A stretch of 64,000 bases of DNA from Siphonodentalium dalli (GCA_032622095.1 CP136067.1:60400893-60464892); one strand, 5' to 3'. Counted from the stretch's first letter, positions 46,132 through 58,590 are shown. A program made the numbers and translations. The notes: generated by a model not told the origin, from the sequence alone.

Positions 46132-46289
46132 TTAAATAGGATATTGCTAATCGGCAAATTTAAATTTTCCAAGTTGTCATTTCAAATTCAATGTAAAGTA
46201 AAATCACAGAATGCCAATGCTTCAGGTGGATTTATGTTAAATTCAAATAGTATCTCATTTGTATTTTCTAATTCGAAAAGTAATTTTTA

Positions 46290-46570
46290 CCTCAACTTGA
46301 CTTGTCATGCAAGTATGAGCTATTACCATGGGTTGGTATCTGTCGTCCGTCAACAATTTCCATTATCACTGACTACAGGTCGTACCTTTGGTCAGATCAT
46401 TATGAAATTTGTCATGGCTGTTGAGATTGACATTGTAAATGGGAACGAGTAATTTTGGGGTTATTCGGCAAAAAAACATGGGTGCCAATGGCCATCTTAG
46501 ATTTTAAAATAAAATATATTAGCACGGCCTACAGTCCATACTGTTTGTCTGATTATCATGAAATTTATTA
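46290..46570 (+). repeat. Pearl-like element fragment split by the foldback insertion
   Basis: 'cctcaacttgacttgtcatg', a 'gtatgagctattaccatggg' hairpin partner, a short GTCC leader and one to two core units ('gtcgtacctttggtcagatc', 'catgggtgccaatggccatc') run up to 'catgaaattta', where the 5.1-kb foldback begins. The core text resumes at 51702 ('tgacatgtagatgcgaaacg'), so the two flanks appear to be parts of one array. Confidence 0.75.
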
Positions 46571-47900
46571 GTCCGGCCGCCAGGTCACGGATGCGTGTTT
46601 TGGCGTATAAAGTTTTTTTATCTGCGGATTTTAAAAATTCAGGTATCCGACATCAAGATTTTATCGGCTGGCCATCTGTCAGCCTTGAGCAATTTTTTTT
46701 ATAGCGCCCTAAAAAGTATACCCCCCCCCCCCCCAATTTTTTCCCAGATGTAAAACCCAGTAACTTGGAATTTGTTGCAAATTCACATTACTAATCTGGT
46801 AAAATGTATATATTTTCATGAAGCTAAGTCATAATGACACTAGTTTGGGCCAAAATTGAAATTCACCATCCAAGATGGCCACCAAAATGGCCGCCGGAAG
46901 TTGAAAATATGACATTTTTTCACAAATATCTTCTAGATCAGTTCATGCTGTTTGGAACTGGTTCAGTAAAATGACTTTATTTTGTATTTTAGATATTAAC
47001 TGATCATTGGAGCAATTAAATGTGCAATTATTGGGGTCCTATCCACTTGTGATCCCTCAAAAATTCGATTTTACAGAACGCGTTATAAAATTTCACCAAA
47101 AAATCACAACTCGGATTCTAGTCATATTTCAACAAGAAATGAACAGAAGGTTGCAATTAAGTGAGGCATACCATTACCTATGAATATTCCAACTCACTGG
47201 AACAAAAATTCTTACTTTGGCTCAAAATGGCTGCCAAAATGGCCGCCAAAATGGCCGCCAAAATATGGGAAAATGGTAAATATCGCCCTATGGTGTCCTG
47301 CAATCGCTTACAAGTTGTGGTTGATGTACAAAATTGGCTATTATGCCTTCTATGCATTGAATACTAACATGTCTGCTGCACCATGGTTAATTGTTACTGT
47401 TGCCACCACTGACATCACCAAAACTATTGGACGTTTCTCTCAAAAACTTGACATAAATATCGGCAAAAATGTACTTTTCAGGTTTGGACCATTTTTCTAG
47501 TCAGTAATATGTAATTATCTTTGGATTTAATGGTGTTTATTGTATTGGTCTATCTTAAATGTGTCACACTACGGTGTTTATAGAACAAATTGCTCAAGAT
47601 GGCTTCCAATATGGCAACCAAATTGGTAATAAGTTATTTTTTTTACATATATCATTATTACATTATATATATAACATTATTCTCTGCGTTATCCGAAAAT
47701 GTAGCAAATTGTGACTCACTTGGTTATTATACGTGTTAGTTAATTAACTGACAACTAAATGTTCTATTATGGTTGTCCCAGTTCCGTATGGGGCATGACA
47801 AATTTATTTTAAAGTATGGAGAACCTCTTTTGTGATTCTGACCATATTATTGAAAGGAAATGGGCAGAACTTTGAGACGGAACTGAGATGAACCATAATA

Positions 47901-48274
47901 CCCTTCTGGACAAAACAAGTGTCCAGTGGCACTGTGGTGTATTTGCCGTTCAGCCGCGGTGTCAGAGTTTGTAACTGCAGTTGAGCACCGCGGCCGAATG
48001 GCATGTACACTGCGGCCAAACGGCATGTACACCTTGGCCGAAAGGCAACTACAACGCGGCCGAATGGCATGCACACCGTGGTTATATTTCTGGTTTGTAT
48101 CGTCTTTTTTCAGTTTAATGAACGTACACCGTGGCAACTACACCATGGCTGAATGGAAGGTACACCGAGGCCCAACTGTAGTTAGCCGGTGAAGCTGCGG
48201 TGTAGTAGCATTTCGGCCGCGGTGGCAACGCTAACAACACCTCGGTTAAGTGGACACTTGTTTTGTCCAGCAGG
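47901..48274 (+). mobile_element. TA-target MITE, CCCTGCTGGACAAAAC family, copy 2
   Basis: It starts CCCTTCTGGACAAAACAAGT and ends ACTTGTTTTGTCCAGCAGG, with TA at 47899-47900 and 48275-48276. The opposite arm of the foldback shows the uninterrupted site 'gtcacttattatggttcatc' (TA at 50382-50383), which proves both the insertion and the target. The interior contains repeated 'ggccgaatggcatgtacac'-type motifs. Confidence 0.92.
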
Positions 48275-48762
48275 TATGTGGCTCTTCTGTTCCATTATGA
48301 TAAACCAATATCAACTGAATACAGGATGGATGCCAAGATGGTAGCCAGGGAGTTACTCTATGGGTATTTGAGGTGAATAGGTATGCATGGAGTCAGTGTA
48401 TGTCTTGGATGATGTGAATATGTATACAATGAGTGACTATATGGTTATGAGTGTGTTGTCCATAGTGAGGTGTATAGGTTTACAGGGAGAGGTCATGGTC
48501 AGGTGTGGGGTGAATCGGTATGAATGGAGTGACTGTATTGTGTATGGCTGTGTGTATCTTGTACTGGTGCACCCGGTGTGCCTGTATGGACATTGTTGTG
48601 GTGTATGGTTATAGCTACATGGCCATCTATGTATTGATTATGTATATATGGAGTGACTGTAAGGTCATGGGTGGGATGTACATGTGTTTTCTGTATGATC
48701 ATGGATGGGGTGTGTGGATAAATCGTGAGTGAGTTTATGGTTACGGGCAATGCGTGTGGTAT

Positions 48763-49566
48763 ACGTGGAATGACTGTACTGTCATGATTGAAGTGTATAT
48801 GCATAAGTTGAGTAAGCTGGTGGACATTATCGTGTGGGTATATAGGGAGTGTCCTTGTGGTAACGGATGGGATGTATATGTTTATATCTCGTGGATGTAT
48901 TATCATTGGTATGTGTGTAGGGATTAGCTGTATGATCATGGATGGCGTGTATGATTATACAGTACGTTGCTGAACTGTCATGTGTGATGTATATATGCAA
49001 GTATGGATGGTATGAGTGGTCGTGTGTGCGACTGTGCGGGTTTTTTGTATATCTGGAAGGACTGAATGGCCAGTGGTGAGGTGCATATGTATACCTGGAG
49101 TGACTCTATAGTCTAGGGTGGGCTTCATATGTATATATCGAGTGGTTACATGTATATGACTGTGTGTGGAATATGTATAGAGGTAGTGACTGTATGGCCA
49201 ATGGTGAAATGAGTACATGTAGGTATACAAGGAGTGACATCAATGTAATGAATATCTATGCCGGGGGTGACTAAATGGTCATGTGTCATGTGTGTGAGTA
49301 TACCTGGTGTTCCTACTTGGCGACTCGTGGCGGTATGGTCATGTGTAGGTTATGCGGGTATACAATGATGTTGCTATATGGTCATGTGCGAGGTGTATGT
49401 GTATATAGCGAGTGGCTATATGGCCATGGATGATGTGCATATGTACACATGGAGTGACTATACTGACATGGCTGGGGTGTATTAGTATATATTGAGTGGC
49501 TATTCGGCTATGGTGTGACAAATAGGGATACAGTGAGTGACATGGCCAATGGTGAGGTGAATATAT
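48763..49566. repeat. Foldback spacer made of degenerate GT-rich repeats
   Basis: Loose repeats of about 60 bp with 'gagtgactgtatggtcatg' and 'gtgtatatgtatac' fill the spacer; the same text also fills the inner ends of both arms (48290-48760 and 49570-50330). Minus-strand frames rich in His/Thr/Ile (48499-48939) are by-products. No gene is seen. Confidence 0.7.
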
Positions 49567-49743
49567 ATACCATACACATTACCCGTGGCCATAAAATCAC
49601 TCACTATTTACCCACACACCCCATCCGTGATCATACAGAAACACGTGTACATTCCACCCATGACCATGTAGCTATATCCATACACCACATCAATGTTCAT
49701 ACAGGTACACCGGGTGCACCCGTACAGTATACACACAACCATA

Positions 49744-50117
49744 CCCTGCTGGACAAAACAAGTGTCCACTTAACCACGGTGCGGTTAGCGTTGCCACCGC
49801 GGCCGAAATGCAACAACACTGCGGCTCCACCGGCTAACTACTGTTGGGCCGCAGTGTACTTGCCATTCGGCCATGGTGTAGTTGCTGCGGTGTACGTTCA
49901 TTAAACTGAAAAAAGATGATACAAACCAGAAATCTAACCACGGTGCACATGCCATTCGGCCGCGTTGTAGTTGCCTTTCGGCCATGGTGTACTTGCCGTT
50001 CGGCTTCAGTGTACTTGCTTTCGGCCGCAGTGCTCAACCGCAGTTACAAACGCTGACACCGCGGCCGAACGGCAAATACACCGCGGTGCCAATGGACACT
50101 TGTTTTGTCGAGCGGGG
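49744..50117 (-). mobile_element. TA-target MITE, CCCTGCTGGACAAAAC family, copy 3
   Basis: It is in reverse orientation to copies 1 and 2. The ends are CCCTGCTGGACAAAACAAGT and ACTTGTTTTGTCGAGCGGGG, with TA at 49742-49743 and 50118-50119. The left arm keeps the empty site 'ttgtgtatggctgtgtg' (TA at 48543-48544). Confidence 0.92.
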
Positions 50118-51701
50118 TACACCATACAATCAACTCCATTCATACCGATTCACCTGACCATGACCTCTCCCTATATACCTATACATCTCACTATGGACAA
50201 CACACTCATAGCCATATAGTCACTCATTGTATACATATTCACATCATTCATGACATACACTAACTCCATGTATACCTATTCACCTCACCTATGATCATAG
50301 AGTAACTCCCTGGCTACCATCTTGGCATCCATCCTGTATCCAGTTGATATTTGTTTATCATAATGGACCAGAAGAGTCACTTATTATGGTTCATCTCAGT
50401 TCCGTCTCAAAGTTCTGCCCATTTCCTTCCAATAATATGGTCAGAATCACAAAAGAAGTTCTCTGCAAAATTCCATAATTTAAAATGAATTTGTCACGCC
50501 CTATACGGAACTGGTACAGCCATAATAGAACATTTAATTGTCAGTTAATTAACTAACACATATAATAACCAAATGGGTAACAATTTGCTACAATTTCGGA
50601 TAACGCAGAGAATAATTATATATATATAATGTTATAATGATATATGTAAAAAAATAACTTATTACCAATTTGGTTGCCATTTTGGAAGCCATCTTGAGCA
50701 ATTTGGTCTATAAACACCGTAGTGTGACACATTTAAGATAGACCAATACAATACACACCTTTCAATTCAAAGATAGTTACAATATTACTAGAAAAAATTG
50801 TCCAAACCCGAAAAGTTAATTTTTGCCGATATTATGTCAAGTTTTTGTGAGAAAAGTCCAATATTTTTGGTGATGTTAGTGATGACAACAGTAACAATTA
50901 ACCATGATGCAGCAGACATGTTAGTATTCAATGTATAGAAGGCATAATAGCCAATTTTGTACATCAACCACAACTTGTAAGCGATTGCAGGACACCCTAG
51001 GGCAATATTTACCATTTTCCATATTTTGGCAGCCATTTTGAGCCAAAGTAAGAATTTTGGTTTCACTTAGTTGGAATATTCATAGGTAATAGTATGCCTT
51101 ACTTAATTGCAACCTTCTGTTCATTTCTTGTTGAAATATGACTAGAATCCGAGTTGTGATTTTTTGTGAAATTTTATACCGTGTTCTGTAAAATCGAATT
51201 TTTGAGGGATCACAAGCGGATAGGACCCCAATAATTGCATATTTAATTGATCCAATGATCAGTTAATATACAGAATACAAAATAAAGTCATATTACTGAA
51301 CCAGTTCCAAACAGCATGAACTGATCTAGAAGATATTTGTGAAAAAATGTCATATTTTAACTTCCGGTGGCCATTTTGGTAGCCATCTTGGATGGTGAGT
51401 TTCAATTTTAGCACGAAATAGTGTCATTATGTCTTAGCTTCATGAAAATATATACATTTTACCAGATTAGTCATGATAATTTACAACAAATTCCAAGTAA
51501 CTAGTTTCACGTCTGGGAAAAAATTGGGGGGGGGGGGAGGGTATACTTTTTAGGTTGCTATAAAAAAAATTTCTCAAGGCTGACAGATGGCCAGCCGATA
51601 AAATATTGATGTCGGATGCCTGAATTAACAAAATCCGCAGAGAAAAAAACTTTATACGCCAAAACACGCATCTGAATTTCGGGGGTTTGGCGACCGGACT
51701 A

Positions 51702-53070
51702 TATCCTCGATTTTAACATTGACATGTAGATGCGAAACGAGTCATTTTAGGGTCAATTGGCCAAAAAACATGGCTACTGGCAGCCATCTTGGATTTTATT
51801 CTTTGCATGACTAAATGCTTTGGCACACCCAACAGATCACATCCGTCACCTACCACCAACCTCCATATGGATCATCGTGGTGACCTCAAGATGGGAGCCA
51901 TAATTTGTTTTCCGAATTTCATTGAAAACATGGCCACCAGTGGCCATATTGGATTTTACTCTTTGTATGACTAAATCCCTTGGCACATCCTACAGGTTAC
52001 GTCTCTCATTCAATCGTCACCAATCTTCAAGATGACCTCCAGATGGGAGCCTCCCATATTTACCAAAATACATTAAAAAACATGGCCACCAGCAGCCATC
52101 TTGGATATAAAATTTGAATCTATCGGCACACCATGCAGCCCGGGTTAATTGCAGAACTGTTTTGAAAATTACAGGCAAAGAGTAAAATCCAAGATGGCCA
52201 CTGGCGGCCATGTTTTGCAATGAAATTAAAAATTTAAAGTGTCAATGACACTATTGCACAATTAGGAGAGGGGATAATTTCATGTGTTGCCGTCGATGGA
52301 GCGAATTATTAAATGCTAGATGTCCGTACGAAGAGATATGTATAAAGTAAAATCTAAGATGGCCACTGGCAGTCATGTTTTCCAAGGAAATTCAAATTTT
52401 TTTTATAGCTCCTATCTTGTGGTCACCCCAAAGATCAGTATGAAGTTTGGTAACAATCGGATGAGGAATGTGTGGTCTGTAGGTGTGCTAAAGGATTTAG
52501 TCATGCAAATAGCAAAATCCAAGATGGCTGCCAGTGGCCATGTTTATTTAATGAAATTCAGAAAAATTAGATGACTCTCATCCTGTGGTCATCCTGGAGA
52601 TCCATGTGAAGTTTAGTGATGATCGGATAAGGATGTTGTCTGTAGGGTGTACCAAAGAATATTGTCAGACAAAGAGTAAAATCCAAGATGTCTGCCAGTG
52701 GCCATGTTTTTCATAGCAAATTGTTCAAATTTCATAGGTCACATCAAGAGGTGATCCTAAACATGGCTGTAAATTTTCAAAACAATTCTCCAATAAATGC
52801 AGGTTGCGGGGCGTGCCGATAGATTCAACTTTGAAATCCAAGATGGCTACTGGCGGCCATGTTTTTTTAACAAATTCGGAAAAAATTGAGAGGTCAACCC
52901 TATGATCCATATGAAGTTTGGTGATGATGAGCAGATGAGGGATGTGGTCTGTAGGGTGTGCCAAAGAATTTAGTCATGCAAAGAGTAAAATCCAAGATGG
53001 CTGCCGGTGGCCATGTTTTTCAACGTAATTTGAATTTTTTTTATCCCATCTAGTGGTCACCACGAAGATC
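51702..53070. repeat. Pearl-like core repeats in both orientations
   Basis: 51702-52150 continues the plus-oriented array broken by the foldback ('catggccaccagcagccatc'). At about 52240-52320 the inverse of the Pearl-like right end appears ('aaagtgtcaatgacact'), followed by minus-oriented core units up to about 53060 ('aaaatccaagatggctgcc', 'ggtctgtagggtgtgccaaa'). So two elements lie tail to tail. Confidence 0.72.
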
Positions 53071-54271
53071 CATTATATGTTGTCCATTCAATTTTCTCAC
53101 AAAATCCTCAATTGCATGACACACCTGGATTCATATAAAACAGGGAGGTAATTTTGGCAGATTTGGACATCGAATCACCATAGATCTGTCTTAATTGACA
53201 GAGGTCAAGTCATCAAAATAGCAAAGTTCAGTATGTAAGCTTATAGACAATTAAACCACAAACGAAATAAGCCAATTTACAGGCCCTGTTATTATAAACA
53301 TGATCCAATACCCATTTCTGTAAAAAATACTGTCTTTAATATAGCATTTTCCGTGTATGGCCAATGACCCATAGGTGTGACTAAATAGTGTAACGACACC
53401 ATAGTTGGTGTAAACAATATTTATTCCCAATACAAAACAAGATGAATATTTTACAAAAATGCTAATGGATGAGTATGGGTGATTGGAAAGGGATGAGACA
53501 GCATGACCCACCAACACCATAGCAAGTTAGCAGGGCCACTTAACCAAGGGTGGTATTAAACAATCAGAATTTTACTGTTTTTAAATTTTATTGAGAAATA
53601 AATATGTGGTAAAATTTGTAATATAAACTGATATTATAGGTGTTTAACTATATTTTCCTTGGAATGTAAAGCAATATTTGTCACAAAAATACACAAATGG
53701 TTATCTACAAGAACAATATATGAATTTTGTGTTGACATTTAAATTGGAGAATAAGACTTGATTCCAGATTTTAGCCAGAAATTTGGTGAAAAGAAATGAT
53801 AGTTACAAATTATATCATAGATTCCAATGGCCAGGGATTTCAATCTGGACAGAGGCCCACTTTTCAATACTCATATTACTATTTTGCTCACTTTACAAAT
53901 AATAATATAGTAGCCCTTTGTTCAAGTAGAAAGACCAGGATCTGATATTTCAACAACCGTACTTGTATTTAAACTTGTGCAGTACTATGTTTGTTGTTTA
54001 CTTCTTTAGAGTTCATTCAATGATGTCTGTAACTTATTCAATATCAGAATAATTATTTGGAGCATATAAACACCCATCTTCACAACAAATTGATGATGCA
54101 GTTTTACATTATGTAAATACATCAAGATGGTGTTTATTATGCACATGTATCTTGTGGAACGATTAAGAACTGAAACACTTTTTGTCACTTTTTAATTTGT
54201 GCAGCTAATAGTTGAGCGGACAGCTCAAAAAGCTCACTAGAAATAGGAGTTTAGTCCATCGGCACCACACA
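53071..54271 (+). other. Intergenic, nothing recognised
   Basis: AT-rich unique sequence. Minus-strand frames at 53251-53520 and 54006-54188 have no recognised features. Confidence 0.5.
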
Positions 54272-54372
54272 GGGCTTGTGATACATCATTTTGAAGGTTA
54301 TGACATTCCGCATCTGATAGGACCCGGTGTGAAATATACAAATGATGCAAAAGATGATTTTTAGCTGATTAA

Positions 54373-54765
54373 CCCTTTACCCAACAAACCGGCCAAAACC
54401 GGCCAAATAAAGCTTCAACAGCCTAAAATATCTTCGGTCTGTCTCAATAGAACCATACAAATATGGATATCATTGGAACCGGCTCCTTGACCACATTGTG
54501 ATAGTTACAGTTATGCCCTGTGCCAATGCATTCTCTTTTATATGCGAGTCGACCATAGGTCGCCTCGCATATATAAGAGAATGCATTGGCCTAAAAAATA
54601 ATCTTTTTTTAACACTTTTTACCATTTTTTCTTACATTCTTTAACAATTTTATAATTTTTAATGTGTTAAGCCAATGCATTCTCTTATATATGCGAGGCG
54701 ACCTATGGTCGACTCGCATATATAAGAGAATGCATTGGCACAGGGCCCTTCTGTTGGGTAAAGGG
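54373..54765. mobile_element. piggyBac-type MITE, CCCTTTACCCAAC ends, TTAA target
   Basis: TTAA (54369-54372, 54766-54769) encloses 393 bp with ends CCCTTTACCCAAC and GTTGGGTAAAGGG. Inside are two nearly perfect hairpins built from 'gccaatgcattctcttatat' and 'gcgag', inverted relative to each other. The right arm has the empty site 'ggcacttaatcagc' with one TTAA (60532-60535), so insertion at TTAA is shown directly. Confidence 0.95.
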
Positions 54766-56702
54766 TTAAGTGCCAAAATTCAGCAAAAATCCCTGTTTTT
54801 GAAAAATTCGGCAAAATGAGAAATAAAAGTATAGAAACGCGAACACTTTGCGCTAAAATATTGTAGTCTACATATTTACTATGATAGTGGAACAATTTCT
54901 CTGATATAACGAAGATTTTTTTTAGATTTATTGTAAAAATAGACAAAACAGCGCAATTTTTAAATTTTTTTGCCTCACTTAATGGGCGATAGATCAATAT
55001 TGTTCTGACCGGGGATATCGTATATAGTCTAGAAAAGTGCCTATATATATACCGCATACGACAGTATGCTGAATGTGTCATCAAATTTAACAAGTGATGT
55101 GTTATGTAAGATTATTTCAACCCTCACCCCAAAATTCAGCAAAAAGTCACTGTTTTAGGGAAATTCGGCACAAATGAACACAAAAGAACAGGTATTCGGG
55201 ATATGTTTGTGCTACGATATAGCAGGTTACACACTTATAAAAACAAATAATGCAATGCCATGATTGCGGTGATAGATGTAAAAAATTCTTAAATTTACGT
55301 GGAAAATAGACAAAAAATCATTCATTTTCAGTTGTTTCGCCCCTCATAATAGGCGATTATTCAGTATTGCATTGAATGGAGATCCCGTATATAATATAGA
55401 AACTTCTGAAAATATATACTGCATATGATTGTAGGATAAGGATGTCATTCTTTGCCATAGATGCTATGTGGTGGTAGATTGTGTCACCCCCACCCCAAAA
55501 TTCAGAAGAAACAAAATCAGTTTTAGAAATTTCGGTATGGCAGAATACAAAAGCACAACTCCGATTATTTTGTGCTATTATATTGAAGTGTACGCACTTC
55601 GAGATATACATTATTATAACGCCATGGTATAATTTAGAGATGGCAACATTTCGGAGTTTTCTGATGAAAGTAGACCGAAAATCGTGAAATATAAACTTGT
55701 TTTGCCCATCCAGATGGATGATAATTCAATTCCATTTTGAATAATAATCCAGGACAAACTCTCAACAGTTGACGAGACACATAATGCATATGAATGTTTT
55801 CGGATTGTATCATCTTCTGTCATATTTGTTTGGTTACGTTATTGCACCCATCGCCCCAACAGTACAATACATTGCAAGATGAGACAAACACGGAATATTC
55901 CTATACACATTTATGCATTATACACATACCTTATCAAGCTGAGTCGCTTGATAGCTACTTGAGTTGAAGAAATTACATCATTGTATATGTTTACTTCGCA
56001 TAATATAGCTTCACAGTTGTATAAGATTATACATATTTGGAGATTTAGTGTTTGTTAATAACCAGGTCCAGCCACAGTACATGCATGTAACTTGTAACAC
56101 GTGTTGCCATTACCAACGAAATCACTTGACTCACATGACCATTCCGCTTACACGTACACCATCAAACAACCGTTTAGACGTTTTGTGTCAAATGTGCAGC
56201 ATTGTGAAATGTGTATCAGAGGGGTGTCCAATCTTTATATCAATCGACGAACATCTGCTTAGGAACTTTTGTTAAATTCTTCAGTAGCGGTGACCTGTCC
56301 GACCACGTCGTTACATTTCCCAAATGGGTTGTTGGTACGAACTACCATTATAGTAGTACTATACATATAGGAATTACGAGTATATCTTATAGTAGGCGTA
56401 TGTGTTTCGTACGGTCTAAACACATTTTTACAGAAGTGACGATTGCGAGTCCATTTGGCAGAAAATAGTGCCGTTCACTGCATTCAATCTTCTTGCCACA
56501 CACAGTATTGTGATATAGTTTAGTTTGTATTTAATTATGTTGTTTACAGATACATATTGTTAGTTGTACACTAGATGAATGTATGCAAAACTCGCGTGCC
56601 CATATACTTGGGTTTCTCGAATCCGTAATCGTAACTACAGCTATTGAAAATCGACAACTGATAGAAAGAACACATAATATAGTGATGTACCTATAGCACC
56701 AT

Positions 56703-57430
56703 ATGCGTATTTTTTCTAGAAAATCCGGTGAAAAACGGAAACAATTTGTGACACCAGATAGCTATGATGTCACAAGATCATGGTTAGATTACCAAGCACA
56801 CTTTGAAATTTGTTCCAATATAAATGGATTGGAAACTGATGACATGGGCCTTTATCTATGCGCATCCTTGAGAGGATTGGCGCAAGGAACACTCGGTGAC
56901 CTACTCCCAAGGGCGAGAAGAAGACTACAACGTTCTTGTTGGGGCGATAAAAGGCCGATTTGCTGCCAAAAACCAGACTGATCAGATCGTACAATTGCGT
57001 GCACGACGACGAAGGGCAGGGGGGAAGTTATCGACGTCTGACCAATATGTTTTATCATACTGCAACACATGAATTGAGAGACATCTTGGCAAAGGACCAA
57101 TTCATTGGTGGGTTGTATGATCCAGATATACGGCTCATGGTACAACACGCACGGTTGGGCTCTCTTGATGAGGGCATAAGACATGCAGTTGAATTAGAGG
57201 CTTTTGCCAAGTCTGAAAAACATAGGGCTAAACACTATGCTAGGGCAGTAAATGAAGCAGACCCAACACAAAGCAAAAATATAGAGTTTGAAGAACTCAA
57301 AAAGATAACAGATGAACTGAAGCCCCAAACTGGTGCTAATGGGAAAACTCAAAATAGCTCACAACCGTCACAGACATTAAAGTCCATCTCTGAGATGAAG
57401 GAGATAAAACAAATATTGACTGATGTGTAA
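56703..57430 (+). pseudogene. Ty3/gypsy-like gag relic, frameshifted
   Basis: Three frames in succession carry gag-like text. The first runs from 56703 to about 56925, with DMGLYLCASLRGLAQGTLGD. The second runs from about 56930 to 57070, with LVGAIKGRF and a stop. The third, in frame with 56960-57430 from about 57035, has LAKDQFIGGLYDPDIRLMV and RHAVELEAFAKSEKHRA. The order 'SLRG-AQ', 'RF', 'FI-GL', 'AVELEA' is typical of capsid regions of molluscan gypsy-type elements. At least two frameshifts make it non-functional. No zinc knuckle is clear. Confidence 0.8.
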
Positions 57431-57689
57431 AGGGGAGATTAACAAAGAATGACGAACTTGGAGAACCAAAACAAGCAGAAAAAGAGTAACACAAATGAGT
57501 CCTGGGGGGACTGTCGTGACGATAGACAATGGAGACATAATTATAATGTTAATCCTGATTATAACACAAACGAATACAAAGAACGCACCAGATGCAGAAC
57601 TTCTCACAATCTACGCGACATGATTGTGTCATAATTGCCTATCATGGTAGGGGAGACGAGCAGAACACAAGTGGACATCGTAACTCCAA

Positions 57690-57860
57690 CAAGTTTGTCA
57701 GATTCAGCTCTTCTGAAGATGGGGGGGGGCTGTATTTAGATTGCAGTTTCTATGGGCAGCCAGTGCGGTTTCTGATTGGTATACTGGAGCAACAGTTTCC
57801 ATGATCTCAAAGAAACTGTATGACTACTTATCGGAAGATAAACACCATATGTTACATAAA
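57690..57860 (+). pseudogene. Retroelement aspartic protease relic with damaged active site
   Basis: The text LYLDCSFYGQPVRFLI is followed, after a change of frame, by YTGATVSMISKKLY. The family's active site is D-T/S-G-A; here the Asp position reads Tyr and the frame is broken just before it, so the protease is dead. It follows the gag relic in the usual order. Reverse transcriptase and RNase H, which should come next, are not visible before 58250. Confidence 0.65.
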
Positions 57861-58249
57861 TGACACGAGCTGCTGATCATTGAGTCCAACGAAACGAATA
57901 AGGCTTACCGAGTTGTATCATCTAACTCATCGGAAACTCTGCCAGAGATAGAATCTTCTCGTCACTTGTCAGAGCACATCAACACAAATTCCCCAGAAGG
58001 GATTGGAACTATCGACACTGAGCCCACTTATACCGCGACAAGCAGCACGGATCAGGCACCAGCTATGGTAGAGAACACATGTATTGGCAGAATATGCCAT
58101 ATGTGACTCCTGGAAGGTCTGGAAATTCACAGAAAGCTTAACGAACCTACTATGGGTTTCTATGAACACATGGCAATACAGCAATAGTTTCTGCTACCAT
58201 AAACAATGGGGATGAGTTTCAAAGAGCTGAACCAAAACCACCCTATCCT

Positions 58250-58590
58250 GAAGTGAAACCAAATGCACAGGAGAAATATATTCTTCCTGACACATTGGCA
58301 GACATACATGGTCAGAGAAATTCGACATGTAATGACCAAGGCCTTGGAGATATTACGGCATCTGTTCGTCATGATATTCCAAGAAATATGGCCCAACCCA
58401 AAAACGGCACCATGGTACCCCAAGGGGGATTCAAGGACGATATATAGAATTAAAGAACATCGCAAGGTTGATGACAAGGCTCGATTTGATGGCTGTGACC
58501 AAGAAGATCGTGACGCATTAAAACCCCAAATACTGTGGGAAGGTCCCCATAGGGCAAAGTCGTGGACGATGACTCCCAGATAGGAGAGCC
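58250..58590 (+). pseudogene. Retroelement integrase C-terminal relic
   Basis: ILPDTLAD in one frame and YMVREIRHVMTKALEILRHL in the next resemble the helix between the integrase core and its C-terminal domain. RTIYRIKEHRKVDDKARFDG resembles the 'VxYRI...VVHxDRL' ending. The integrase core, RNase H and polymerase are absent, so about 3 kb of a normal element is deleted. Assignment is by pattern only. Confidence 0.45.

Larger units (their letters stand above)
46571..51699. mobile_element. 5.1-kb foldback element with arms of about 1.8 kb
   Basis: The ends GTCCGG...CCGGAC lie between TA (46569-46570) and TA (51700-51701). The left arm runs to about 48762 and the right arm starts at about 49567; the spacer is about 0.8 kb. 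Arm identity looks roughly 90% or more outside the insertions (compare 'gatgcgtgttttggcgtata' with its inverse at 51640-51672). Each arm holds a copy of the 374-bp MITE at a different site. A poly(C) run in the left arm (46720-46734) faces a poly(G) run in the right (51526-51537). Arms contain related short frames but no known transposase. Confidence 0.85.

Noticed and set aside
48499-48939. 146-codon His/Thr/Ile-rich minus-strand frame
   Set aside because: Derived from degenerate GT-rich repeats in the foldback spacer and inner arms.
56703-58590. A live retrovirus-like or gypsy element
   Set aside because: Frameshifts and stops in gag, loss of the protease Asp, and absence of polymerase, RNase H and integrase core make it a relic.
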